A stretch of DNA of 64,000 nucleotides from Deroplatys truncata (GCA_030765065.1 CM060989.1:59782001-59846000), one strand, 5' to 3'. Numbered from the stretch's first letter, positions 45,498-57,276 are shown. A program made the numbers and translations. The notes: generated by a model from the sequence alone, not told the origin.

Positions 45498-46782
45498 CGA
45501 GGGCAGTCCCAGAAATACCTTACCTGACGTATATATAGCGGTTGTTGTTTCAAACAAATGACTATGGTAGAAAGTACCACCCTTATAAAGCTTAAGTTTG
45601 AAGCATGACGATGTTGCGATGTTTAGTAATTGTTTGGCAGTCATTAATAGTGAACTCTCTCAGCAAATTTGTAAACGTGGATAAAACTGGCCATCGTTAT
45701 GCGATACAATACTTTCATTTAAAAGTCTTAGCCCAACTAATATTAAAGCTGAGCTAGATTCTACTCTGGGGGAGTCTGCTCCTTCGTTTACAACAGTAAA
45801 ATATTGGGTGGCAGAGTTTAAGCGAGGCCGTACAAACTGCCAAGACGAACATCCCAGTGGTCGATCAAATGAGGTGACTACGACAGAAGAAAATCTACTA
45901 AATGGTATTGGATGACCGTCGACTGAAAGCACGGGAGCTAGCAGACATCGTAGGCATTTCCAAAAGTGCTATATATCGCACACTAACTGAAAATTTAGAC
46001 ATGAAAAAGCTGTGCGCAAGATGGGTGCTGCGTTTACTCACAATGGATCAAACGCAGCGTCGTGAGGATGTTTCAGTCGAGTGTTTGGCGATGTTTCGCT
46101 GCAATAAAGCCGAGTTTTTGCGTCGATTCATAACCATAAATGAAACATGGGTCCATCACTTCACACCTGACACGAAGAAACTGTCAAAACAGTGGGGTGA
46201 AAGTGGAGAATCGGCTCCAATTAAGGTGAAGACACTTCCATCTGCAGGCAAGGTCATCGCGTCAGTTTTTTGGGATGCGCATGAGATAATTTTCATTGAT
46301 TATCTTTAAAAAGGAAAAGCAATCAATGGCGAGTATTATGCAAACTTATTGCAGCGTTTGAATGATGAAATCAAGCAAAAATGGCCGCATTTAGTGTAAA
46401 AGAAAGTTCTGTTTCATCAAGACAATGCACCAGTTCACACATCCATTATCGCCATGGCCAAAATCAATGAGTTAAAGTTCGAATTGCTTCCTCATGCACC
46501 TATTCGCCAGACTTAGCCCCCTCTGATTATTTTCTGTTTTCAAAGTTGAAGAAATGGCTTGGTGGTAAAAGAATTGCCACCAATGAACAGGTGGAGTTTG
46601 CAGTTGATGGCTATTTTGCAGAACTCGGCGGTTCTCACTATAAACAGGGTATCGAAGCTATTGAACACCACTGGGAAAAGTGTATCGATCTGAAAGGAGA
46701 CTATGTAGAGAAATAAAGATGTTTTATCCCAAAAAGTTTTGTGTTTTCTTTGTTAGGTCGGGTACTTCTGGGACAGCCCTTG
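45498..46782 (+). mobile_element. mariner element C2, full length
   Basis: 1285 bp with ends CGAGGGCAGTCCCAGAAA and complement of CAAGGGCTGTCCCAGAAG, TA at 45496-45497 and 46783-46784. It serves as the empty-site reference for the LTR in C1. Confidence 0.93.
45677..46716 (+). pseudogene. mariner transposase, family C, broken copy 2
   Basis: Same protein as C1. The expected start codon reads GTG (45677). Helix-turn-helix: IVGISKSAIYRTLTENL. The first catalytic position is changed: TINETWVHHF has Asn where Asp is required. The second Asp block HQDNAPVHTS is present; the third Asp block (SPDLAPSDYFLF) is out of frame after a 1-bp loss near 46500. The end GDYVEK with its stop is normal. Other stops and frame changes include one after IDYL (46309) and one near 45890. 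Inactive on several counts. Confidence 0.9.
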
Positions 46783-46784
46783 TA

Positions 46785-46895
46785 CATGAAATTAAATAAT
46801 TGGGAACGAAATTTAGGAAGGAAAGTTCCAAGCCAAATCCAGGATACCTTCCAGACATTTTCCAGTTAGACTGAGGAAAACATGAGAAAAAAAAA
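46785..46895 (+). repeat. SINE-like scrap
   Basis: CCAAATCCAGGATACC and AGACTGAGGAAAACATGAG resemble the SINE-like body at 58390-58440. Short and uncertain. Confidence 0.3.
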
Positions 46896-47319
46896 TCTGC
46901 TGTGTTACATTTACAGGACCTTCTCTACCCTCTAACGCTTATTAGTGGGTGTACAAATTATTGGTACAGACTTTATTTTCCTATCTACTTCATTTTAATC
47001 GAAATAAACGTTTTCCGGAAACAGCTACATTACACATTTCGTTATCGATACAAAGGGAACAGCGATGGTATCTTAATCAAAATAGTTAGCCATTTTTTAG
47101 AAAATCAAATATTTCCAAAAAATTTTCCATATAAAGTGTAGTTCGGAATGGGGGATATTCTTAAAAATCTTCGTGTCGTACCTTTTGAAGGTGCTGAACT
47201 TAAATGCCAAGTTTGTATTTATCAGACTTTCTTTACCTTTTCTAAAAATGTATTTTTTGGATTCACGGGCCTCACAATGTGTATTTCCGGTTAAATCTCA
47301 GTACCTATAGAATTTTTGT
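46896..47319 (+). repeat. ATR repeat, old copy with large internal loss
   Basis: Starts TCTGCTGTGTTACATTTAC, has the old-type TGGGTGTACAAATTATT block, then jumps to the 3' half (GGTATCTTAATCAAAATAG). The CA tract and terminal hairpin are missing. Confidence 0.8.
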
Positions 47320-47329
47320 AAAAACTCAA

Positions 47330-47415
47330 GTCAGAGAGGAGATCCTGACGGGATTTGAACGGCAGAACTCCCTGCACAAGTCAGTGCCTTAACGACCTCG
47401 GCTAACCCGCTTTGA
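47330..47415 (-). repeat. tRNA-derived SINE head
   Basis: The minus strand carries AGCCGAGGTCGTTAAGGC (A-box-like) and GCCGTTCAAATCCCGTC (B-box-like) at tRNA spacing. The cloverleaf is incomplete, so it is a SINE head, not a tRNA gene. Confidence 0.6.
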
Positions 47416-47509
47416 TAACCCTTTCCTGCCACGGCATTTGGCAATACTTATCTTGTGTTGCGAACTGTACAAAATTTCGTCGTAAGAGCAGTCTCCTAAA
47501 ACGTGAAAT

Positions 47510-47700
47510 TAAATTGAATTGAGTTTTATTTATGGACGCTCTTTAACTGCTGTGGTTCTTAGCGTCCTATTTTATATTGGGCGTGAAAGAACGGTAATTT
47601 TGCTCGAAGGTCTCTTTATCAGGCTTGAAGTTCTTTTACGTACCATAACTCTACGACACGGGACCACCGGCTTTAATTCCCTGTAGGTCGTCTTGATGCC
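47510..47700 (-). repeat. SINE body, second copy
   Basis: Matches 2943-3124 (TTTATTTATGGACGCTC, AGCGTCC, TATCAGGCTTGAAGTTC, ACGACACGGGACCACCGGC). No head is attached on the expected side. Confidence 0.6.
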
Positions 47701-48452
47701 CGTACTCTCGTGATGTATCTCGAGGTTCTTGTAGAATTGAATCTGATGATCGGTATCTGTATTCTTGCGTGTGTGTTAATATTTTTTAATTATTATTTTA
47801 TAATTGCACCACGGCTGCTGTATTGGTGTCGGAGAGCACTTGTGTCTTGTCAGGGTTGAGTATGGAGAATGTTAAAATATATTTGAACACACGTATTGTG
47901 TTTAATTATTTCACTTTTATTTTAGATAAACCCCATATGATATTCACAATTCACTATTACCTTTGTTATGTTAAAATGTGTATAACTGGTAGACTTTAAA
48001 TACGTAGTGTTAACGTCTATTTAAACACAAGCTTATACACTACCTTCCTGCTCGAACACTGACAAGCTTCTGTTAGCGTTCCCTTCAACCGTTCTTCTTA
48101 ACGTATGTATTTGAATTATAGGCGTGTATCAATGTGTCCGATTGGTGCTACCATCCAATAACATCCAATAACAGTTTATGTTACATATATATATATGTTT
48201 ACAGACTTCCATTGTCTTAATTATGAATCCAAAGTTCGTTACATGCTTACGTAGATACTACTGCATTTCTCGTAATTTTATATTATTGGTTATATAGCTA
48301 ACAATGGCCTTTCCCCCTCATATTATATTTTATATGTTATAACATTATCTACGTGTTCTCTACCATGTGTACATTATGAATATATGTGTTTTAACAACCT
48401 CTTAATTATTATACGTACAATATTAGCAAAGAAAATACATAGCACGCAAAAA
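47701..48452. other. unassigned stretch, possible LTR remnant
   Basis: The block GTGTCTTGTCAGGGTTGAG (47838-47858) resembles GTGTCTTGATCAGGGTTG of the LTR at 947-2390, and downstream DNA is LTR-like in composition. Ends and duplications could not be found. The rest is unique AT-rich DNA. Confidence 0.3.
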
Positions 48453-49257
48453 TCTGATGTGTTACATTCACATGACTTTCTCTACTCTTGTACAAACTAT
48501 TTTTACAAACGCTTATTCTCCATATGCTTCATGTTAATCGAGATGTTAATCCTATTGCTAATTTTCTTGTAGATGCAAGGGGAATTGCTAGGCTTTAAGC
48601 GAATTAATATTTTAAGAGCTGGTTGCTATGTGGAGTATTCCATTCTCTTTGCATAAGCAGGACAAAAAGAATGAATAACGAATTTCCATTTGAGAAAAAG
48701 TATAAGTATTGGAAAATTTAAGGGAATAACAAGCAATATCTCGAAAATGGTTCACTCAACAACAAAAATGTATATGACATAAATTGTGTATTTTAACGCG
48801 ATCTACATTTTTGTGTAGTAAAATTTTGTCTATCTCATATGGTTTACCAGTTATGCAAAAATCGTTCACAATGAAGAATTCTTTTGGAGACATTCCCAGA
48901 ACATTCGAGATATACATTTTATTTCTCATGAAAATATCTGAAACATATGATTTTTAATCAAAATCCTTAGAGCCACTTTTGAGAAAATTAAAATTTTCGA
49001 AACATGTTCCATGTAAAGGGTAATCTGGGGTGGGGGGATTTTCTTGAAAACCTTCGTGTCGCATTTCTGGAAGATACTGAACCTAAATACCAAGTTTGGT
49101 GTTTATCCGACTGTTCGTTTCTGAGTTATGCTGTTCACAGACACACACACAGACACACACGGACATGTTTCCAAAAATGCTTTTTTTTTTTTTTGATTCA
49201 GGGGGTCTCAAAACATATATTTCCGGTGAAGTACTTGCTCTACGTAGTAGAGAAAGT
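48453..49257 (+). repeat. ATR repeat, near-full copy
   Basis: 805 bp from TCTGATGTGTTACATTC to GTAGAGAAAGT, A5 on both sides. About 50 bp just before the terminal hairpin are missing (CCGGTGAAGTACTTGC). Confidence 0.9.
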
Positions 49258-49379
49258 AAAAATATTAAAGAAAGAAATTATTAATGTGTTGATGCCGAGA
49301 AGCTGTGAATTAGAACGTTGTTACGTTAATGAATTATTGTATTAGTTTTTCCGTGGCTAGTACTGTATGTTGCTTCACC

Positions 49380-49470
49380 GAAAACAATCCATCGCCCTCC
49401 GCCGGGTTTGAACCCGCGACTTCGGCAACTCAAGGCTGGCATGCTAATCACTACACCACGAAGGATGATG
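49380..49470 (-). repeat. tRNA-derived SINE head (well preserved)
   Basis: On the minus strand CCTTCGTGGTGTAGTGATT and GCGGGTTCAAACCCGG give A- and B-box matches at tRNA spacing. A continuation GGAGGGCGATGGA is shared with 3144-3160. Acceptor pairing is poor and there is SINE body downstream, so it is not called as a tRNA gene. Confidence 0.65.
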
Positions 49471-50258
49471 CTAAGACGTGTCTTCAGTTATTTGGCATTT
49501 ATGATAAACTGACCAACGTGTTCCTACGAAGCATTTCATAAGCGGAAGTATGCTATGTTTTGTATATCCCTAGACAGCAAGGTGACAGCAGCAGGGCGGT
49601 CTGCAGGTGCCCACTGTAATGCCTGATGCTATCGGCTCACGGAAAACACAGGTGTGTGTGTTAGCAGAAGTGCTTTGTACTATTTACTGACAGGCTTCTT
49701 ACAGCGACGGATGACTGTCTTATAGCAGCCCTTATCTGTGATCTAATGTCATGACCACACGGAGTTGCCCCGACCATGTTGCAGTATCTCCTTTTCTTCC
49801 TGCAGTAGAAGATTCAGACTATGGAAGAAAACGTCGTTATTTTCTTGCTGGTATAAGCCGGGCGGCGCATTAGAAAGAGAAGCATGACTTACATGATAAC
49901 AACTTGACTATCAAGTACTCTGCTCGGCAGGGCAAGAAACGGTAGGAGACATAAAGAAGACAAGAAGAGGTTCCCAAGAAGAACCAGCGGCAGTGTCACG
50001 GTCGGCAAGGCAGGCAGGCAGCGAGCCAACAACGAGGTATCGGATAACCTGGGTGTGAGACCCACCCTAGTCTCCCATGCACACACAGCTTGAGTTACCC
50101 TCGTCAACCCCACCACTGCACGTTAGTGCCATTAAGCAATCTCAATTGCTACTACAAGCTCTAACGTCCCTAGGTTTGGAACATAAACACACATGGTATT
50201 TCGATTGAAACAGGATCATTTCTGAGAAAATAACATAAAATATTACTATTATTCCCTT
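49471..50258. other. unassigned stretch
   Basis: GC-richer unique DNA with GGCAAGGCAGGCAGGCAG near 50000; no domain or shared repeat found. Confidence 0.35.
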
Positions 50259-50713
50259 GGAAAGGTAAAATCAGGCCGAGAAATTCAATGCCTTAACCGG
50301 GTTTGAACCACGGATCAGCCGGTTTCCGTCCGGTTACTCTAACTGGCTGATCCACCATGGTCTGATCCCTAACTGACTCACGTTTTTTCCAGTAAACCAC
50401 AGGAGATCTCAACTCTGTTTTAAGATTACATACCCCAATGGCGACTTACAATGTCAACCCATTTATTGAGCAATATTAAACTATGAAACCAGGGACTTAC
50501 GACACTGTAAGTCGCCATTGGGTATGTCATCTCAAAATGGATTTGAGATCTCGTTGTGGTTTATCGAGAAAAATGTGAGTTTGTTGGGTATTTAATGTCG
50601 TGCCACATGTTGACACTTCAGCTGGTTAGAGCAACCAGACGTAAACCGGAAGATGCGTCCGTGGTTCAAATCCTGGCTATGGCATTAAATTTTTTGTCTG
50701 ATTCCACTTTTCC
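50259..50713. repeat. 455-bp inverted repeat built from SINE-like sequence
   Basis: Two arms of about 195 bp are complementary: outer GGAAAGGTAAAATCAGGC with CTGATTCCACTTTTCC, inner ACCCCAATGGCGACTTAC with GTAAGTCGCCATTGGGTA. The spacer is about 50 bp (50453-50503). Each arm has a tRNA-like B-box (GTGGTTCAAATCCTGG at 50661) and A-box (GGTTAGAGCAACCAG). It is a head-to-head SINE dimer or a foldback transposon. Confidence 0.85.
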
Positions 50714-50817
50714 AATCTTGTTCTGCACACGGTTTGTGTGAAAGAACAATTAATTATTATTACTTTGTTAGGAGTGGGAAAAGCTCATAAAAATCTGCAT
50801 TCAGCATCATTAAAAAA

Positions 50818-52651
50818 TATGATGTGTTACACTCACATGACTTTCTCTACTCTTGTACAAACTATTTTTACAAACTCTTATTCTCCATCCATTTCATATT
50901 AATCGAGATAAACATTTGCAGAAACGATATTTTGACATGCAAAGAGAATTACATTTTACACATAGCGACCAGTTCTAAAAATATTTGACTATCGCTTAAG
51001 GCGTACTATGTTCCCCTTGTTTTGTGTTTGCAAGGGCAATATAGAAATACAGTAGCCTTTAAGCATCGACATATCTCTTAATAGCTGGTTGCTAGGTGCA
51101 GCACCATTCTGTTTTCCACAGATTAATACTCTTTGCATATCCAAGACAAAAAAATCTGATGTGTTACACTCACATGACTTTCTCTACTCTTGTACAATCT
51201 AATTTTACAAACGCTTATTCTCCATATGGTTCATGTTAATCGAGATATCGAGATGTCAATCTTATTGGTAATTTTCTTGTAGATGCAAGGGAAATATGGT
51301 AGCTTTTAAGCGATATTCAAATATTTTAACGCTGGTTGCTATGTGGCGCATTCCATTCTCTTTGCATGTCCAGGACATAAAAAAAATGAATAATGAATGT
51401 GAGAAAAAGTATAAGTATTGGAAAATTTAAGGGAATAACAAGCAATATCTCGAAAACGGTTCACTCAACAAAAGAAATGTATATGACATAAGTTGTGTAT
51501 TTTAACGCGATCTACATTTTTTGTGTAGTAAAATTTTGTCTATCTCTTATGGTTTACCAGTTATGCAAAAGTCGTTCACAATGAAGAATACTTTTGGAGA
51601 CATTCCCAGAAAATTCGAGATATACATTTCATTTCTCATGACATTATCTTAAACATATGATATTTTCATCAAAATCGTTAGAGCCATTTTTGAGAAAATT
51701 AAAATTTTCGAAAAATCTTCCATGTAAAGGGTAGTCTGGGGTGGGGGGATTTTCTTGAAAACCTTCGTGTCGCATCTCTGGAAGATACTGAACCTAAATA
51801 CCAAGTTTGGTGCTTATCCGACTGTTCGTTTTTGAGTTATGCTGTTCACAGACACACACACACAGACACACACACAGACACACAGACACACACACAGACA
51901 CACACACGGACATGTTTCTAAAAATGCTTTTTTTGGATTCAGGAGGTCTCAAAACATGTATTTCCGGTGAAATCTCGGTATCGAATTTTTGGGTGGAATG
52001 CAATACTTCCCCTACTTACTATACGTAGTAGAGAAAGTAAAAAAATGAATAACGAATTCCCATTTGAGAAAATAAGTATTGAAAAATTTAAGGGAATAAC
52101 AAGCAATATCTCGAAAACGGTTCACTCAACAAAAAAAATGTATATGACATAAATTGTGTATTTTAACGCGATCTACATTTTTTGTGTAGTAAAATTTCGT
52201 CTATCTCTTATGGTTTACCAGTTATGCAAAAGTCGTTCACAATGAAGACTACTTTTGAAGACATTCGCAGAAAATTCAAGATATAGATTTCATTTGCCAT
52301 AAAAATATCTTAAACATGTGATATTTTAATCAAAATCGTTAGAGCCATTTTTGAGAAAATCAGAATTTTCGAAAAATGTTCCATGTAAAGGGTAATCTGG
52401 GGTGGGGGCATTTTCTTGAAAACCTTCGTGTCGCATCTCGGGAAGATACTGAACCTAAATACCAAGTTTGGTGTTTATCCGACTGTTCGTTTCTGAGTTA
52501 TGCTGTTCACAGACACACACGGACATGTTTCCAAAAAGGCTTTTTTTGAATTCAGGGGGTCTCAAAACATGTATTTCCGGTGAAATCTCGGTATCGAATT
52601 TTTGGGTGGAATACAATACTTCCCCTACCTACTATACGTAGTAGAGAAAGT
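50818..52651 (+). repeat. ATR repeat, outer copy split by another ATR
   Basis: 5' part 50818-51147 (rearranged variant with inverted block) and remainder 52046-52651. Between them, in the internal A-tract, sits a complete ATR (51155-52038). Outside A6 and A5 flank the copy. Confidence 0.92.
51155..52038 (+). repeat. ATR repeat, full copy nested in ATR
   Basis: 884 bp from TCTGATGTG to GTAGAGAAAGT, with exactly A7 before (51148-51154) and A7 after (52039-52045). The CA/AGACA tract (51851-51906) is long. This nesting defines the ends of the family without reliance on alignments. Confidence 0.95.
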
Positions 52652-52689
52652 AAAAACGGCTGACTTAAACACGAAGCTTGCTATCTATC

Positions 52690-53145
52690 TGAATTTTAAT
52701 ACCCTACTCCATGTTCTTCAGACAAGGCAGCAGTCATGCCACGATTAACTTCTCAAGCTACTGGTAACCTCTTAACTAACTACAAGGAGGAAACAGCCCA
52801 ACTGAGCCAGAGTCTACCCTACTTCACGTCCACCTGAACCGAGGATTCATACTCCCCAGGACGTATGACAACGCCCGGGCAGACGCCTGACGGCGTACAG
52901 AGGGCCTACGGATCAGGATAGGGATCAGTCACATGCCCGGGATGAGAGCGAGGAAGTGGATGTTAGATGTAGATGAGAGGCTAATGATAGCAAAGGAGAT
53001 GATGGAGCACCGGTGGAATGAAACATGGCGGGGTAACCGAAGAATCCGCCCAGACGCCACTTTGTCCACGACAAATCCCACATGTGGAATTGACCCGGGC
53101 TGCCTTGATGCACTCGGCCACGGCGCCGCCTGGTAACCTCTTAGG
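52690..53145 (-). repeat. SINE, tRNA-derived, minus strand
   Basis: The head at 53085-53140 reads on the minus strand GGCGCCGTGGCCGAGTGC then GCCCGGGTCAATTCCAC, like a Ser/Leu-type A box and a weakened B box. The GC-rich body continues to about 52690. Open frames here are not genes. Confidence 0.55.
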
Positions 53146-53149
53146 AGTA

Positions 53150-53760
53150 TTATTACTCGAAATACACATAGTAAATCTTACGCCTCAAACGGACAACCAA
53201 AACGTGAAAAGGATAAAGGATTACACAAATCTTGAATTTCAAATATCTAGGTTGCGAATTTACTATGGGATTTGAAATTGTCAAAACCTCAACAGCTATG
53301 AGGTACAATTCATAAGACATTAACACGAAAGACAAGAAAAAAATTCTATAAAACAATGGCTGTTCCTCTACTTCTTTGTGGTAGTGAGACTTGGGGGATT
53401 AATAATATTAATAGCAGAATTCAGAGTGCAGAAATGACTTTCTTGAGGACTATGGCTGTAAAACATGTACACAAAATGAAGACAGAAGAAATTAATTATA
53501 GATATATTGCATACGTGATAAAATTTAAGAAATCGAAATAATTGCAAATAACACATACCATATGGACCAAACGAGACTTCCAAAAATTAGCATACCAATA
53601 CAGATCATAGGACATCCAGACATAAGAAGACCCAAGAATAGACGGAAAGAGATGCTGTGAATACGGAACAGGCGTCCAGCCTAAATTGTAATGAAGAAGT
53701 TCTTCAGACACCTAACTGAAAGACATGAATGACTGTCTGAAAGCCACATTAGTATTATAA
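53150..53760 (+). pseudogene. LINE ORF2 C-terminal relic
   Basis: Readable pieces in order: FKYLGCEFTMGFEI (about 53240), MAVPLLLCGSETWGI (53356), RIQSAEMTFLRTM, then RLPKISIPI and RRPKNRRKEM (about 53575-53655). This is the FxYLG...AVP.LLYGSE.W...E..FLR...RRP..R order of a common arthropod LINE reverse-transcriptase tail. Several stops and frame changes. The RT core is absent. Confidence 0.75.
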
Positions 53761-54029
53761 TTTAATAAAGTACGCTAGAGCGTGCATTGAGGAAGAAAAG
53801 TCACGTTTGTTACGTTCAATTTAATACTCAAACGGCATACTTTTAGATCTAGCGTAAATACGTGTAGAGATTTCATAAGCGTAACATGCCCTGTCTTACA
53901 TATAAACAACATGTACACGCTTGGTGAGGTGAAGCTATAAGAGAAAGTGGAAGGAAAGAGCTTTTTCACGGAACTCAATAAAACTACATACATGTTTATG
54001 GGAGGAGTATATTCCAGAACATTAAATTA

Positions 54030-54487
54030 AAGTCGATGAGAGACAAGCTTTTAAGAACTAAGGAGAATTCCGACCGAGGCGAGGGCCGTCAGTGTGAGCG
54101 CATCTCGGCCCGTTTAGAACAAAGGCCCGCGCAACAAACTCATTATGTGCCGCCTCCCCAAAGTTGGGTAGTTACTGCTCCAGAAGGTTCATTTCGGCAG
54201 GTTCCAGTAGCTTCCCCTTCTAGAACGCTCCAATTTGTTTCCGAGCCATTATAAGGGGTTGCAACTTGCCCGGTCAGTTAGTTAAGACGTTACGAAGTTA
54301 GAGAGTTAAGAAGTTGAAAGTGAACAGTGCCGAGTACAGCTTAGTTGTGAGTTGTGATTCGACGGATCAGTTGTGTTCTGTTCTGAGTGTGTGTCAACGT
54401 GACTCAAGTGTAACGTTTGTACTATGCTGAGTGTCCAAGTGATAAATAAAGTGTCTTTCAGAGCAACTGGTGTTTTCATTTGTTACA
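54030..54487 (+). mobile_element. LTR fossil, Gypsy-type suspected
   Basis: A TATA box (CCATTATAAGGGGTTGC, 54245-54261) followed by CGGTCAGTTAGTTAAG, a poly-A signal AATAAAGTG (54445) and an end GTTACA at 54487 give an LTR layout. The 5' border is uncertain (about 54030). No duplication and no internal region were found. Different family from the other LTRs. Confidence 0.5.
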
Positions 54488-55433
54488 GAATAAAGATCTA
54501 AATGCGGTTGTATTATTATATCACACAGCCGTGCTCACACAAAAGAAACATGGAGTATAGATAGCGATAAAAGAGTAGAAGATGATGTTCGTCCAACACC
54601 AGCTGTAAATTTTACTTTATGCAATCTTAACATTATAAAAACATTGTTATTGTATACCATATCGTGCATAACTGACTCACTCCACTAGTATATATTTCCT
54701 ATAGCAATGACGTAATATCGTTATTCCAAGTTGCTGTGGCTTATAAAGAGAAGATGAAACCATGTTATGATTTTTTTTCTCTGAGCACTGGGGATGGAAA
54801 AACCTCTATATATGATTAAATATAGAATAATTAATATCTGAATTTATAATTAATTACCATGCTGTAATAGGCTACATCACATTCCGTGTAACACACTCTT
54901 ACTTCTGTCTCAGAAAGGGAATGCATGCAACTGGCTGTCTTGCTTATCGGTTCAAAGCGTCAGATAATATTAAATGAAATGTAGGGATAGAAGCTAATGT
55001 CTCTCACTTATGTCAGCTATGGATGCCGAATTATTTCATGATTTATTTCCTGTACTTTATACATAATATAAGATTGCACAATATATTGTATGCAACTCGT
55101 AGATGATCTTAATATGACACTCATGAAAACAGTCGCACACACTGTCGTTCGTGTAACAAACATTCACTCGTGTCATAATCATCAAGATTATCCACTTGTT
55201 ACATAATTTATTATCCTGGGCATTTCCGTCTTATATAATGTATAACTCAAGCAATCTTGTCATATGCTAAGAAGATGATAAAGCACATATAACTATCACG
55301 GTATTTGACATTCTGAATAGCAAAAGTGTAACAACTTAAACACAATACACATTCTCCGGATCGCATGGCACAGAATCTGAGTTCTTATATGTCGTCACGT
55401 TCCAGAGTCAGAATTTGGTGATACTTTTTTTTT
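54488..55433. other. unassigned stretch
   Basis: AT-rich unique DNA. No gene, RNA or shared repeat was recognised. Confidence 0.4.
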
Positions 55434-56445
55434 ACTTTCTTTGCTACGTATAGTAAGTAGCGGAACAATTGCGTTTCCCCAAAAATTCGATATCGAGATT
55501 TCACCGGAAATACATGTTTTGAGGCCCCTTGAATAAAAATAGCATTTCTAGAAAAAGGTCCGTGTGTATGTGTGAAAACAGCATAACTCAAAAACGAAAC
55601 GCCTCATAAATACCGAATTGTATTGTATTCCACACAAAAATTCAATACCGAGATTTCACCGAAAATATATGTTTTGATACCCGTGAAACCGATAAAAGCA
55701 TTTTTGGAAACATGTCCGTGTGTGTGTGTGTGGGGGGGGGTTGTGAACAGCAGAACTCAGAAACGAACAGTCGGATAAACACCAAACTTGGTATTTGGGT
55801 TCAGTATCTTCCAGAGATGCGACATGAAGGTTTTCAAGAAAATCCCCCCACCCCAGATTACCCTATACATGGAACATTTTTCGAAAATTTTAATTTTATC
55901 AAAAATGGCTCTAACGATTTTGATTAAAATATTATATGTTTAAGATATTTTCATGAGAAATGAGATGTATATCTCGAATTTTCTGGTAATGTCTCCAAAA
56001 GTATTCCTCATTGTGAACAACTTTTGCATAACTGGTAAACCATAAGAGATAGACAAAATTTTACTACGCAAAAAATGTAGATCGCGTTAAAATACACAAT
56101 TTATGTCATATACATTTTTTTGTTGTTGTTGAGTGAACCATTTTCGAGATATTGCCTCTTATTCCCTTAAATTTTCCAATACTTACACTTTTTCTCAAAT
56201 TCGTTATTCATTTTTTTTTTGTCCTGGTAATGCAAAGAGAATGGAATACTCCATATAGCAACCAGCTCTTAAAATATTTGACTATCGCTTAAAGCCTACC
56301 AATTCCCCTTGCATATACAAGAAAATTAGCAATAAGACTAACATCTCGATATCTCGATTAACATGAAGCATATGGAGAATAAGCGTTTGTAAAAATAGTT
56401 TGTACAAGAGTAGAGAAAGTAATGTGAGTGCAACAACAGATCAGA
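55434..56445 (-). repeat. ATR repeat, near-full copy preceded by an extra 3' end
   Basis: A 3'-end piece (55434-55617, terminal ACTTTCTTTGCTACG) lies against a second minus copy (55618-56445) that lacks its own terminal hairpin. The tract at 55717-55739 is (GT)n followed by G9. The two pieces give a direct tandem with a partial first unit. Confidence 0.85.
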
Positions 56446-56451
56446 TGTTTT

Positions 56452-57210
56452 ACTTTCTCTACCACGTACCTAGTAGGTAGACAATGTATTGCATTCCACC
56501 TAAAATTTCGATAACGAGATGTATACATGTTTTGAGGCCCCCTGAATAAAAAAAATATTTTTAGGAACAGGTCTGCGTGTGTGTGTCTGTGAACACAATA
56601 ACTCAAAAACGAAAAGTCGGATAAATACCAAACTTGATATTTAGGTTCAGTATCTTCCAAAGTTTGAACACGACGATTTTCAAAAACCTTTTCCTATACC
56701 AAACTACCCTTTGCATGGAAGCTTTTTCGAAATGTTTTATTTCCTAAAAATGGCACTGAAGTCCTCTTCATTCGGAGTGAACTTTGTATAATCTTTATAA
56801 CTGGTAAACGTTAAGGATAGGCGAAAACGTACTACACAAGATATGTAAATTCCTTTAAAGCACACAGATTAGGTTCAATAACTTTTGTGGCATTAGCCAT
56901 TTCCGAGACATATATTATTAATTGTGTACATTGTTCAATACTTAGCCATTCTTTTAAAGCCCGTCAATGTTCTGTTGTTTCTCGTGATGTCATAGAAACA
57001 GTATGGAATTTTAAGGCCAGCATGTAGCGTCCAGTTTTTAAACATTCGACTGTAGCTATTCCCTTTGTATGTATAACGAAATGTGTAATATAACTATTTC
57101 TGGAACTGTTTATCTCGATTAAGATGAAGTATGCTTTCGTAAGAATAATTTGTATACCCACTAATAAACGATAGAGGGTAGAGAAAGTCGTGTGAATGTA
57201 ACATATAAGA
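56452..57210 (-). repeat. ATR repeat, old copy, uninterrupted
   Basis: Minus strand, ACTTTCTCTACCACG to CATATAAGA. It is the best representative of the older subfamily (CGAAAACGTACTACAC, GGCCAGCATGTAGCG, ATAGAGGGTAGAGAAAG). Confidence 0.85.
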
Positions 57211-57276
57211 CTTTTTTAATATTGTTTAACGCTCGCTCTTATTTCTTACGGCACCACAGGTGGTGGACAGTGATGA

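Noticed and set aside
47838-48400. A further full LTR
   Set aside because: Only a short block resembles a known LTR in this window and no termini or duplication could be found, so it is left as a possible remnant.
49380-49470. Functional tRNA gene on the minus strand
   Set aside because: A and B boxes are good but acceptor-stem pairing fails and related heads with SINE bodies occur elsewhere in the window; it is better read as a SINE head.
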